DNA of 64,000 bases from Mycobacterium sp. PS03-16 (GTDB lineage Bacteria > Actinomycetota > Actinomycetes > Mycobacteriales > Mycobacteriaceae), in the NCBI RefSeq assembly GCF_004570325.1, contig NZ_SPQO01000014.1, positions 62,001-126,000 of the forward strand, written 5' to 3'. This document shows positions 34,600 through 42,691 of the stretch, piece by piece; within the stretch, counting starts at the first letter, position 1, and the number at the start of each line of letters is the position of its first letter. The notes beneath the pieces are model-generated. The model worked only from the letters and a program-made list of their open reading frames with translations, ran no database searches and was not told where the DNA came from. A program made the translations under genes and the position numbers.

Positions 34600-35493
34600 C
34601 TAGTGCCGCGACCCGGTAAGTCGTTGAATCGCCTCGTGCGAGCGGAGCACGATGTTCGCGCGATCGGGTCCGCTGTTGAGCGCAGCGTGCGCTGCGTTCC
34701 CACCGGCGACATGCACCGGTCCGTCACCGAGATGTTCGAGGCCCTCCAGGGCCACCTCAGCCGGATCGTTGACGATCATTCCCGGCGCGTCGAAATTCAG
34801 TCCGATCCTCTCCATGGCCGGTGTTCGAGTCACGCCGAGAACCAGTTCCAGCACATCAACGTTGTGCTCCCGCAGTTCGAGCCAGATGCTTTCAGCGAAC
34901 ACTCTGCTGAACGCCTTGACCCCCGAGTAGACCGAGTGACGCACAGCTCCCATGTATCCGGACAGCGATCCGACCATCAGGATCCCGCCTCGGGATCGCG
35001 CAACCATTCGCCGGCCGAAATGCTGTGTGAGCTCCAGCATCCTGGTCATGTTCAGATCGATGACCTTCTTGAACTCGGTCAGCTCGGCCTCGAGGAAAGG
35101 TTCGTTGCAAGTGCTGGCGCCCGCGTTGTAGATCAACAGGCCGACGTCGAGGTCGGCCGTCGCCTCGACCACCCGGTCGGTGGCGTCGACGGCGAGCAGG
35201 TCGAGAGCCAGAGTGCGCACATTGGCGCCGCGCCGGCGACACTGCTCGGCGGTCATGTCGAGCGGACCGGGCTTGCGCGCGATGAGGACCAGGTCGAACC
35301 CGTCCTCGGCGAGCGTTGCGGCGAATTCAGCGCCTACGCCCTCAGAGCCTCCGGCGATCACCGCCCACGGGCCGTACTTCCCGAGATCCGTTCTGGTTCG
35401 CTCCGCCACCGATTGACCGCCTTCAGTTCGTTCCGCTTCTTCGATACGTGGTACTGCCGACGCTACGTCGCGTGGAGGTGCGTCGAGCGCCAT
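34600..35493 (-). CDS. SDR family oxidoreductase (extended N-terminus uncertain)
   Basis: The SDR core has AGGSEGVGAEFA at the cofactor site, YNAGAST for NNAG, VGSLSGYMG with the Ser and YSGVK. The glycine-rich loop GGSEGVG is unusual compared with TGxxxGIG. The start is not certain: ATG 35493 (297 residues) fits the -10-like CATTGT (35514-35509) and site 7 with a very short leader, whereas homologues as I recall them begin closer to GTG 35409 (269 residues); ATG 35517 would lie within the promoter. It is divergent from kstD and followed directly by the luciferase-like gene. Confidence 0.75.
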   Translation of the reverse strand: MALDAPPRDVASAVPRIEEAERTEGGQSVAERTRTDLGKYGPWAVIAGGSEGVGAEFAATLAEDGFDLVLIARKPGPLDMTAEQCRRRGANVRTLALDLLAVDATDRVVEATADLDVGLLIYNAGASTCNEPFLEAELTEFKKVIDLNMTRMLELTQHFGRRMVARSRGGILMVGSLSGYMGAVRHSVYSGVKAFSRVFAESIWLELREHNVDVLELVLGVTRTPAMERIGLNFDAPGMIVNDPAEVALEGLEHLGDGPVHVAGGNAAHAALNSGPDRANIVLRSHEAIQRLTGSRH

Positions 35494-35543
35494 GTCCGAC
35501 TCAGTGAGACAATGCATCCGGACCGCTCATCGTTAGGTCGGCT

Positions 35544-35559
35544 GTTCCGCTCATCAGGA
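35544..35559. promoter_or_regulatory. Island regulatory motif, site 7 (divergent)
   Basis: GTTCCGCTCATCAGGA lies between the SDR unit and kstD. kstD has a perfect TAACGT (35590-35595) 31 nt away and 12 nt before its GTG. The SDR side has CATTGT (35514-35509) 30 nt away. Partial copies of the same half (ACCGCTCATCG at 35522, GTTCCGCTTAACG at 35582, GTTCCGCTTC at 35430) lie around it. Confidence 0.62.
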
Positions 35560-35601
35560 CAGACGGTGTGCGAGTCGGCTCGTTCCGCTTAACGTCGGGC
35601 C

Positions 35602-37314
35602 GTGAACACGGCGTATCAGAGCACCATCCCGGCCGGCCTTCCCGTCGGAGACATCACCGTCGACCTGCTCGTGGTGGGTTCGGGAACCGGGCTCGGAGCG
35701 GCGCTGGCCGCCAACGATCGAGGCATGTCGGTGCTCGTCGTCGAGAAGTCGGAGTTCGTCGGCGGGTCGACGGCGCGGTCCGGGGGTGCGCTGTGGTTCC
35801 CCGCCAGCCAGATCATCAACGGCGACGGTGGTGGCGACACGCCGCAACGGGCGGCGACCTACCTCGACGCCGTCGTAGACAGCACCGCACCGCGGTCTCG
35901 GTCCACCGCGTTCCTGGAGCACGTGGACGCCACCGTCGACCTGCTGCGTCGCACCACACCGATGCGCTTGTTCTGGGCGCGCGAGTACTCCGACTACCAC
36001 CCCGAACAGCCGGGCGGGTCGGCTGCGGGCCGCACCTGCGAATGTCGACCGCTCAACACTGCGGTGCTCGGGGAATATCGGTCGAGGCTGCGTCCGGGGG
36101 TCATGGAAGTCAAGATCCCGATGCCGACCACCGGGGCCGACTACCGCTGGCTGAACTTGATGTCGCGAGTGCCCAGTAAAGGTCTTCCGCTGATCGCCAA
36201 GAGGCTCGCACAAGGCGTCGGCGGCCTGCTGCTGGGCCGACGGTATGCCGCCGGCGGCCAGGGACTGGCGGCCGGTCTCTTCGCTGGTGTGCTACGCGCC
36301 GGCATCCCGGTCTGGACCGGAACAGCGCTGCAGCGCCTGATCACCGACGACGACGGCGAGGTGACCGCCGCCGTCGTCGACCACGGGGGGCAGGAGGTCA
36401 CCGTGACGGCACGCCGCGGCGTCGTGCTCGCGGCCGGTGGCTTCGATCACCGCATGGACATGCGGTGGAAGTTCCAGTCCGAGCGGCTCGGCGCACACGT
36501 CAGCCTCGGCGCCGAGTCCAACACCGGCGATGCCATTCGCCTCGCCCAGGATCTCGGCGCCGCGATCGAATCGATGGACCAGTCCTGGTGGTTCCCCGCG
36601 GTGGCCGCGCTGCCGGGCGCCGATCCCAAGGTGATGCTGGCCGAGCGATCGCTGCCAGGGTCGTTCATCGTCGACCAGACGGGCAGCCGGTTCGTCAACG
36701 AGGCCACCGACTACATGTCGTTCGGACAGCGTGTCCTCGACCGCGATCGCGCAGGCAATCCCGTCGAATCGATGTGGATCGTGTTCGATCAGCAGTACCG
36801 CAACGGCTACGTGTTCGCGGCTGAGCTCTTCCCTCGGATGCCGATTCCGAAATCCTGGTATGACGCCGGCATCGCGCACCGCGCCGACGACCTCGGTGAA
36901 CTCGGCCGCCTGATGGGCGTGCCCGAGTCGCAGTTCGCGGCCACGGTCGATCGGTTCAACGAGATGGCTCGCGCCGGGCAGGATTCGGACTACCAGCGCG
37001 GTCGCAGCGCCTACGACCGCTACTACGGCGATCTCACCGTGACGCCGAATCCGAACCTGCGGGCGCTCGACCGTGGGCCGTTCTACGCCGTCAAGATGGT
37101 GCTCAGCGACCTCGGCACCTGCGGCGGCCTGCTCGCCGACGAGCGCGCCCGGGTGCTGCGGGAGGACGGCACGGCGATCGGTGGCCTGTACGCGATCGGC
37201 AACACGGCCGCCAACGCGTTCGGAGCCACGTACCCCGGCGCAGGCGCGACGATCGCTCAAGGACTGGTTTACGGCTACATCGCTGCGCACGACGCTGCGC
37301 GGGCTCGCGGATGA
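35602..37314 (+). CDS. kstD: 3-ketosteroid Delta1-dehydrogenase
   Basis: The 570-residue flavoprotein has the FAD loop GSGTGLGAALAANDRG near residue 27, VGGSTARSGGALWFP, and a C-terminal GATYPGAGATI with Tyr544 and Gly548. The Tyr-x-x-x-Gly pair corresponds to Tyr487 and Gly491 of the Rhodococcus KstD1 structure (from memory), which protonate and hold the substrate 3-keto group. The length is also typical of KstD. It removes C1 and C2 hydrogens, giving the 1,4-dien-3-one that KshA then opens. The GTG has no ribosome site but a -10 TAACGT 12 nt upstream, implying leaderless translation. It is a single-gene unit. Confidence 0.85.
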   Translation: MNTAYQSTIPAGLPVGDITVDLLVVGSGTGLGAALAANDRGMSVLVVEKSEFVGGSTARSGGALWFPASQIINGDGGGDTPQRAATYLDAVVDSTAPRSRSTAFLEHVDATVDLLRRTTPMRLFWAREYSDYHPEQPGGSAAGRTCECRPLNTAVLGEYRSRLRPGVMEVKIPMPTTGADYRWLNLMSRVPSKGLPLIAKRLAQGVGGLLLGRRYAAGGQGLAAGLFAGVLRAGIPVWTGTALQRLITDDDGEVTAAVVDHGGQEVTVTARRGVVLAAGGFDHRMDMRWKFQSERLGAHVSLGAESNTGDAIRLAQDLGAAIESMDQSWWFPAVAALPGADPKVMLAERSLPGSFIVDQTGSRFVNEATDYMSFGQRVLDRDRAGNPVESMWIVFDQQYRNGYVFAAELFPRMPIPKSWYDAGIAHRADDLGELGRLMGVPESQFAATVDRFNEMARAGQDSDYQRGRSAYDRYYGDLTVTPNPNLRALDRGPFYAVKMVLSDLGTCGGLLADERARVLREDGTAIGGLYAIGNTAANAFGATYPGAGATIAQGLVYGYIAAHDAARARG

Positions 37315-37342
37315 CGGGCAGGTTCGAAGAGCCCGCCGACCG

Positions 37343-37801
37343 CTATAGCCGAACCAGGGCAAAGGGATAGGTGAAGGTGCCGCCCGGTGCACCGTCGCAG
37401 CCGGTGGCAAAGGACGACGAGAGCGTCCCCATCCGGGTCCCTGGATCCCAGGAGTAGACGTCGCGCGTCGGGATCACCGGACCGTAATACACGTTGCCAC
37501 AACGGAGTCCGTCCGGAACGTCGATGGTCAACGTATACCGGCCATCGATCAGCCTCGCATCGCCCCGATAGGCGAACGCCTTCGCGATCGGTTGCGGGAT
37601 CGCCTGCACCTCGAGGCAGTCGCCGGGACACCTCGAGATGGCCCACAGCCAGGTGTGGAAGTCGTACCTGCCCTGGATCCTCAGTTCGAAATTCCCGTAC
37701 GGGGTTTCGGCCTGGGCGTCGGCGGGCATCAGCGCGCCGGCCAGCGCCATCGAGACGCCGATCAGTGCGGCTCTCACGGCTGCGCGACGGTGACCGACCA
37801 T
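37343..37801 (-). CDS. Small secreted mycobacterial protein
   Basis: The 152-residue precursor starts with a basic n-region and a hydrophobic stretch (AALIGVSMALAGALM) ending in a plausible signal-peptidase site at ADAQA-ET. The mature part is about 120 residues, all-beta in appearance, with Cys pairs in RCPGDCLE and a further Cys in RCGNVYYG and ATGCDGAP that may form disulfides. The ATG has GGGGAG 6 nt upstream. It follows the Old Yellow Enzyme gene by 11 bp. Similar small secreted proteins of unknown function occur at 44288, 44698 and 45200. No function can be assigned. Confidence 0.7.
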   Translation of the reverse strand: MVGHRRAAVRAALIGVSMALAGALMPADAQAETPYGNFELRIQGRYDFHTWLWAISRCPGDCLEVQAIPQPIAKAFAYRGDARLIDGRYTLTIDVPDGLRCGNVYYGPVIPTRDVYSWDPGTRMGTLSSSFATGCDGAPGGTFTYPFALVRL

Positions 37802-37812
37802 GGTGTACTCCC

Positions 37813-39072
37813 CTACGCTATGTCGGTGGGAGCGCCGACCGGATCGGCGCTGCGAGAGAAGGTCTCGGCGGACGGCCCGTACCGCTGACTCGGGTCCAGA
37901 ACGCAATGGGTCCGACCGAAAACCGTGACCATGCACTTGTTGTTGTGGTTGCAAAGGCTGCGGGTGTTCGGTTCGGCCATGAGCCGACTGATCAGTTCCG
38001 GCTCCCTCAGCAGAGAGCGACCCATCGCCACGAAGTCGAATCCTTCGCGCATCGCGATGAGCATGTGCTCGCGGTTGGTGACCCCACCCAGCAGGATCAG
38101 CGGCGTGTGTTCGACCACCGGCACGAACTGACGGGCCGATTCAAGCATGTACAGGTCCGCGTAGGGGAACGTGCCCAACGCCCACTTGCCGACCACGCGG
38201 ACACCGAGGTTCATCGGCGGCGGCATCACGGCAGCGAACTCGTCCACTGGGGTGTCGCCGCGGAACAGGTACATGGGTTTGAACACCGAGGAGCCCTGCG
38301 TCAACTCGATGGCGTCGAGATTCCGGTCGACATCGAGCAGTTGCACGACACGCAGCGACTCGGCGAGCGTGATGCCGCCGCGAATCCCGTCCTCCATGCT
38401 GATCTTCGCCGTCACGCCGATGCGGTCACCGACGACTTCCCGAACCCGCTGGGCGATCTGCCGCGCGAAGCGCGCACGGTTCTCGATGCTGCCGCCGTAC
38501 TCGTCCTTACGTCGATTCATCAGTGGGCTGAGGAACGAACTGGGCAGATACAGGTGGCCCAGATGCAACTCGACCGCGTCGAACCCCGCGTCGACCGCCA
38601 CCTGTGCGGCGTCGCCGAACTGATCGACGACCACGCGGATCTCGTCCCGGGTGATGGGCCTGCAGTAGTCGAACGACTGGGGGTTGACGAAGCGGCTGGG
38701 CGCCTTCGGGGTGACGCGGTTGACCTTTCGCGTAGCCACGACCCCGCCGTGCCCGAGCTGTGCGGCCACGGCCGCCCCGGACGCGTGCACGGTGTCGGCC
38801 AACTTCCGCAGGCCCGGGATCGCCCTCGGACTCATCAGGATCTGTCCCGGTGCACTGGCGGCGTCCGGCGCCACGGTGCAGTAGGCGACCGTGGTCATGC
38901 CGACTCCCCCGTCGGCGAAGCGCTTGTGGAAGTCGATGAGATCGTCGGTGACCAGACCGTCCGGTGACCGCCCCTCTGATGTCGCCGCCTTGATGACGCG
39001 GTTGCGGAGCCGGACAGGGCCCAGCATGGCGGGTGCGAAGGGATCGGGTCCGCTCGAGGGGCGCGCCGGCAT
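37813..39072 (-). CDS. Old Yellow Enzyme family NADH:flavin oxidoreductase
   Basis: The 419-residue protein has the FMN-binding barrel of the OYE/2,4-dienoyl-CoA reductase group: RNRVIKAATSEGRS near the start, AAQLGHGG near residue 105, ELHLGHLYLPSSFLSPLMNRR near 170 and the phosphate-binding GGVTN and VAMGRSLL. The C-terminal cysteines (CNHNNKCM and THCVL) resemble the iron-sulfur region of dienoyl-CoA reductases, but there are only three and no second flavin domain follows. It likely reduces an enone or dienone steroid, or moves a double bond. The TAGGAA -10 (39084-39079) and site 8 precede it. Confidence 0.82.
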   Translation of the reverse strand: MPARPSSGPDPFAPAMLGPVRLRNRVIKAATSEGRSPDGLVTDDLIDFHKRFADGGVGMTTVAYCTVAPDAASAPGQILMSPRAIPGLRKLADTVHASGAAVAAQLGHGGVVATRKVNRVTPKAPSRFVNPQSFDYCRPITRDEIRVVVDQFGDAAQVAVDAGFDAVELHLGHLYLPSSFLSPLMNRRKDEYGGSIENRARFARQIAQRVREVVGDRIGVTAKISMEDGIRGGITLAESLRVVQLLDVDRNLDAIELTQGSSVFKPMYLFRGDTPVDEFAAVMPPPMNLGVRVVGKWALGTFPYADLYMLESARQFVPVVEHTPLILLGGVTNREHMLIAMREGFDFVAMGRSLLREPELISRLMAEPNTRSLCNHNNKCMVTVFGRTHCVLDPSQRYGPSAETFSRSADPVGAPTDIA

Positions 39073-39113
39073 GGCTTGTTCCTACCGTCGAGAGCACGCG
39101 GGAGCGGGGAAGT

Positions 39114-39129
39114 GTTCCGCTCACCGGAC
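39114..39129 (-). promoter_or_regulatory. Island regulatory motif, site 8 (best match)
   Basis: GTTCCGCTCACCGGAC (plus-strand reading) begins 42 nt before the Old Yellow Enzyme start codon. TAGGAA (39084-39079, minus strand) is 30 nt from the motif edge. It equals the consensus at every position and lies between the converging-in-direction PadR stop and the OYE start. Confidence 0.68.
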
Positions 39130-39145
39130 GGTCGGTGCCGAGCTA

Positions 39146-39811
39146 CTACCCCTCTTCGGCTTTGACCCTGCGCTCGATCTCGTACCACCGCTCGCGCATC
39201 AACGGCGGCGTGCCACAGACCGTCTCGGTGGACGACTTGGCGACCGCCTCTTCCGCTTCGTCGAGATCCTTGATCACCCGCAACGCCAACTCGCGTTCGG
39301 CTGCGTAGTACCGCTCTGCCCACTGCAGGGCTACTCGGCCGAATGCCCACGCGGGTTCTTCAGCAGCCCACCGCGCCTCGACCGCGGCTTCCCGTTGCAT
39401 CCGATCGGCGAAGGCCACGTGTTCCTGCATGATCTCTTTGAGTCGGCGCGGACTGGTGAGGTGACCGAAGATGACACGCAAGAGGGGATTGTGCTTGAGC
39501 TGAGGCGGGTCGACCGGCGATTCATCCGCCCATTCGCGCAGCGCCGCCGAGCCGTCGGAGGTGATCTTGTACAGCCGCTTGGTGCGGGCGCCGCCGTCGC
39601 CGGCGACCCTCGAGGTGAGCAGCCCCGCGTCCTCCAGCTTCTTCAATTCGGTGTAGATCTGGCTGTAGGCAGGACTGCCGTAGAGGAATCGAAGACTCCA
39701 TTCGGTCCACTTCTTGATGTCGTATCCCGACAGCTCGTCTGAGTTGGAGAGCACACCGAGCAGCGCCCAACCCGTTGGGGTCACACTCGACCTGCCGCTG
39801 CGCGAGGACAT
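39146..39811 (-). CDS. PadR family transcriptional regulator
   Basis: The 221-residue protein has the PadR winged helix at the N-terminus (TGWALLGVLSNSDELSGYDIKK, then SQIYTELKKLEDAGLLTSR and a basic wing) and a C-terminal helical dimerisation half (Vir-type). PadR proteins usually repress and release DNA on binding phenolic or lipophilic ligands. Here it is divergent from hsaB, and the phenolic seco-steroid 3-HSA would be a natural ligand, which is speculation. Just upstream lies ACAACA-N9-TGTTGT (39824-39844), next to its TAGCCT -10 (39823-39818), so it probably regulates itself. Confidence 0.82.
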   Translation of the reverse strand: MSSRSGRSSVTPTGWALLGVLSNSDELSGYDIKKWTEWSLRFLYGSPAYSQIYTELKKLEDAGLLTSRVAGDGGARTKRLYKITSDGSAALREWADESPVDPPQLKHNPLLRVIFGHLTSPRRLKEIMQEHVAFADRMQREAAVEARWAAEEPAWAFGRVALQWAERYYAAERELALRVIKDLDEAEEAVAKSSTETVCGTPPLMRERWYEIERRVKAEEG

Positions 39812-39823
39812 TTCTCCAGGCTA

Positions 39824-39844
39824 ACAACACGTGCTCGATGTTGT
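39824..39844. promoter_or_regulatory. Inverted repeat ACAACA-N9-TGTTGT at the PadR promoter
   Basis: The repeat abuts the proposed PadR -10 (TAGCCT, 39823-39818) and lies between it and regulatory site 9. Its position would let a PadR dimer block its own promoter. It is a candidate autorepressor site. Confidence 0.5.
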
Positions 39845-39852
39845 GCTGCTCG

Positions 39853-39868
39853 GATCCGCTGACCGGGA
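39853..39868. promoter_or_regulatory. Island regulatory motif, site 9 (divergent)
   Basis: GATCCGCTGACCGGGA lies between padR and hsaB. On the padR side TAGCCT begins 30 nt away and the start codon 42 nt away. On the hsaB side GACAGT (39899-39904) begins 31 nt away, giving hsaB a leader of about 27 nt with its AGGAGG ribosome site. Confidence 0.55.
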
Positions 39869-39936
39869 GCACCCCTTGCTGTGGTGTCCGCGGAGCTCGA
39901 CAGTGTGATGACCGGCAGATCAGGAGGGTGGCGACA

Positions 39937-40476
39937 ATGGGCGAGAGCGTTTCGACGGCGACGGAAGACCGCACGCCCAACCCCGCGATGATGCGGCGGG
40001 TACTCGGTCACTTCTGCACCGGGGTCGCCGTGGTCACCGGACACGACGGTGACCGACCGCTGGGCTTCACCTGCCAGTCGGTGACCTCGGTGTCGCTCGA
40101 CCCGCCGTACATCTCATTCTGTCCCTCGAACAACTCGAGCAGTTGGCCATTGATTCGCGCGACCGGCTCCGTGTGCGTCAATGTCCTGGCCGCGGACCAG
40201 CGCGACATTTGCGCTGGCTTCGCCACGAGCGGTTCGGACAAGTTCGCCGGCGTCGATTGGGCTCCGGCGGCCGGCGGAAGTCCCGTCATCGCCGGGACAC
40301 TCGCCTCGATCGAGGCCGACATCGAGTTCGAGCACGAGGCCGGTGACCACACCATCGTCGTCGCCCGCGTGACGGCGCTGCGCGCCCACCCGGAGCGGGA
40401 ACCGTTGCTGTTCTTCCGGGGCGACTTCGGCGGCTTCGCGAGCGGCATCGACAGGATGAGCGCCGGCGATGCCTGA
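39937..40476 (+). CDS. hsaB: Flavin reductase of the 3-HSA monooxygenase (HsaB family)
   Basis: The 179-residue protein is a flavin-reductase-like domain: VLGHFCTGVAVVTG near the N-terminus, GFTCQSVTSVSLDPPYISFCP near residue 42, and DHTIVVARVTALRAH near 150. It is of HsaB size (about 190). HsaB supplies reduced FMN to HsaA, encoded 33 kb away at 6604; a link between them is supported by both having the island motif upstream. The ATG has AGGAGGG 8 nt upstream. The start of the next flavoprotein lies inside this gene (8-bp overlap). It could also feed another two-component monooxygenase. Confidence 0.82.
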   Translation: MGESVSTATEDRTPNPAMMRRVLGHFCTGVAVVTGHDGDRPLGFTCQSVTSVSLDPPYISFCPSNNSSSWPLIRATGSVCVNVLAADQRDICAGFATSGSDKFAGVDWAPAAGGSPVIAGTLASIEADIEFEHEAGDHTIVVARVTALRAHPEREPLLFFRGDFGGFASGIDRMSAGDA

Positions 40477-42049
40477 GCGCAGCGCAGACATCGACGATCG
40501 GGGCGGCTTCGACGCCGACCTGGATGTCGATGTCGTGGTCGTGGGGTCCGGCGCCGGAGTCGCGGGCGCCTACACGGCCGCGCGGGAAGGCATGTCGGTC
40601 GCCCTCGTCGAGGCGACGGACAGGTTCGGGGGAACCACCGCGTACTCCGGCGGTGGAGGCATGTGGTTCCCGTGCAATCCGGTGGCGCAGCGGGCAGGAC
40701 TCGATGACACACCCGAGGCCGCGCTGAACTACTTCCACACCGTGGTCGGAGACCGCACGCCGTTCGAGCTGCAGCAGACGTATGTGTACGGTGGGCCGAA
40801 CCTCATCGAGTACCTCGAACGCGACGAGCACTTCCAATTCGCCGAACTGCCGTGGCCGGACTACTACGGGTCGGTTGCCGATGCACGAGCCGATGGCCGA
40901 CGTCACATCGTGCCGGCGCCACTCGAGGCCGCCGAGCTGGGCGCCCTGGCGGAGACGATCCGCGGTCCCCTCGACACCGACCGGCTCGGCAGTCCCGCGC
41001 CGTCGCTGCTCATCGGGGGCCGCGCCCTCATCGGCCGGTTCCTTGCCGCCCTGGGCGCCTTCCCCCGAACGCACCTCTACCGTGATGCGCCGTTGGTAGA
41101 CCTGATCAGCTCGGATGGCGCGGTCACCGGCGTCGCCGTCGACCGCGACGGCGAGATCGTCCGGATCCGGGCCCGCCGGGGTGTCTTGTTGTCGGCCGGT
41201 GGCTTCGAGCAGAACCCGCGCATGCGCCAGTTCTGGGGCGTGCCCGGACGGGCCGAGGACAGCATGGGGTGCTGCGGCAACACCGGTGCGGCGCACCAGG
41301 CGGCGATCCGATTGGGAGCGGCCACCGACCTGATGGATCAGGCCTGGTGGTCTCCGGGCCTCACCCATCCGGATGGCCGATCGGCGTTCGCGTTGTGGTT
41401 CACCGGCGGCATCTTCGTCAACCAGGACGGCGAGCGGTTCGTCAACGAATCCGCGCCGTACGACCGGCTCGGCCGAGCGGTGTTGAGCGAGATGGCCGCG
41501 GAGTCGGTGCGGCTACCCTTCTGGATGGTCTACGACAACCGCGAGGGTGACGTACCTCCGGTGAAGGCCACCAATGTGTCGATGGTCGACCCGGCGCAGT
41601 ACCGCGCGGCCGGCCTGTGGCACAGCGCGGACACCCTCGACGGGTTGGCCGAGCTGATCGGCGTGCCCGCGGCAGCGCTCACCGCCACGGTCGCCCGCTT
41701 CAACGCGATGGTCGCCGCCGGACGCGACGCTGATTACGGCCGCGGGGACGAGCCTTACGACCGCGCGTTCTCCGGCGGCCGCTCACCGCTGGTGCCGATC
41801 GACCGACCGCCCTATCACGCAGCCGCTTTCGGGCTGTCGGATCTGGGCACGAAGGGCGGCCTGCGCACCGACAGCCGAGCTCGGGTGCTCGACGACACGG
41901 GCGCGCCGATACCCGGTCTCTACGCGGCCGGTAACACCATGGCTGCGGTCTCGGGGACGACGTATCCGGGCGGCGGCAACCCGATCGGTGCCTCCATGGT
42001 GTTCAGCCATCTCGCCGCCCTGGACATGGCGGGCCGGGGGAAGAAGTGA
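40469..42049 (+). CDS. KstD-like 3-ketosteroid dehydrogenase flavoprotein
   Basis: The 526-residue protein has the FAD loop GSGAGVAGAYTAAREG near residue 25, FGGTTAYSGGGGMWFP near 55 and the C-terminal SGTTYPGGGNPIG with Tyr499 and Gly503, the Tyr-x-x-x-Gly pair of Delta1-dehydrogenases. It is about 45 residues shorter than the KstD at 35602 and differs in the middle, so it may act on another substrate, such as a side-chain-bearing ketosteroid. It is coupled to hsaB by an 8-bp overlap and to the thioesterase by GTGA, an operon that joins A-ring chemistry to CoA-ester handling. Confidence 0.75.
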   Translation: MPERSADIDDRGGFDADLDVDVVVVGSGAGVAGAYTAAREGMSVALVEATDRFGGTTAYSGGGGMWFPCNPVAQRAGLDDTPEAALNYFHTVVGDRTPFELQQTYVYGGPNLIEYLERDEHFQFAELPWPDYYGSVADARADGRRHIVPAPLEAAELGALAETIRGPLDTDRLGSPAPSLLIGGRALIGRFLAALGAFPRTHLYRDAPLVDLISSDGAVTGVAVDRDGEIVRIRARRGVLLSAGGFEQNPRMRQFWGVPGRAEDSMGCCGNTGAAHQAAIRLGAATDLMDQAWWSPGLTHPDGRSAFALWFTGGIFVNQDGERFVNESAPYDRLGRAVLSEMAAESVRLPFWMVYDNREGDVPPVKATNVSMVDPAQYRAAGLWHSADTLDGLAELIGVPAAALTATVARFNAMVAAGRDADYGRGDEPYDRAFSGGRSPLVPIDRPPYHAAAFGLSDLGTKGGLRTDSRARVLDDTGAPIPGLYAAGNTMAAVSGTTYPGGGNPIGASMVFSHLAALDMAGRGKK

Positions 42050-42672
42050 CCGAGGGGGTCCGGGCCGCGGTCGATCCGCCCGGCGGTGGCCCTGCGGTGG
42101 CACGCACGGCGGACGAGCGCCTGGCGCAGTCGGTGCGGACCCTGCTCGACGCGGTGATCCGCACCGAGGTCGGCGACGACACGATCGCGGCCGCCGAGGC
42201 GCACGTTGCAGCGGCCGTCGATCTGCTCAGCGAGCAGCTGATGTCCGGCTCGTTCGGTGTCGGTGGGACATCCGACGGCGAACCGCGGCTGTTGGGCAAC
42301 GTGGCCATCGGGCGGCGTAATGCGATCGCTCCCCCGCTGGTGATCGAACGCGACGCAGCCGGATTGGTCAGCACCGAAGTGCACCTCGGCGCCGCATACG
42401 AAGGACCCGCAGGGCACGTGCACGGCGGGGTGTGCGCATTGGTGCTCGATCATCTGCTCGGCGCCACCGCTCACCGCGCAGGCCGTCCTGCCTACACCGG
42501 CACGCTGCAGATGCGTTTCCTTCGCCCCACCCCGCTCGGCCGCCTGCGCGCCGAGGCGTGGGTGGAGCACGAGCAGGGTCGTAAGACCTATGCCCGCGGG
42601 CGCCTGCTCACCGGTGGCCGCACCACCGTGGAAGCCCAGGGCATCTTCATCCGGCCGACGCCGGGCGAGTGA
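42046..42672 (+). CDS. Hotdog-fold thioesterase (PaaI-like)
   Basis: The 208-residue protein has a hotdog domain in the second half, with the helix GHVHGGVCALVLDHLLG (His-Gly-Gly signature, near residue 124) and the strand TGTLQMRFLRPTPLG. About 80 residues of less typical helix come first. Such enzymes release CoA from acyl thioesters and often act on stalled or inhibitory intermediates. The GTG overlaps the preceding stop (GTGA), so it is coupled to hsaB and the KstD-like gene. The substrate is unknown; a steroid acyl-CoA is plausible. Confidence 0.75.
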   Translation: MTEGVRAAVDPPGGGPAVARTADERLAQSVRTLLDAVIRTEVGDDTIAAAEAHVAAAVDLLSEQLMSGSFGVGGTSDGEPRLLGNVAIGRRNAIAPPLVIERDAAGLVSTEVHLGAAYEGPAGHVHGGVCALVLDHLLGATAHRAGRPAYTGTLQMRFLRPTPLGRLRAEAWVEHEQGRKTYARGRLLTGGRTTVEAQGIFIRPTPGE

Positions 42673-42691
42673 CCGGAGTTCGGGGACCGAC

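Noticed and set aside
37315..37335. Short CGGGC-N11-GCCCG repeat between kstD and the secreted protein gene
   Set aside because: A five-base stem with a long loop is too weak to call a terminator.
37387..38967. Long plus-strand open frame opposite the Old Yellow Enzyme
   Set aside because: It is an antisense shadow of a protein with clear FMN-barrel motifs.
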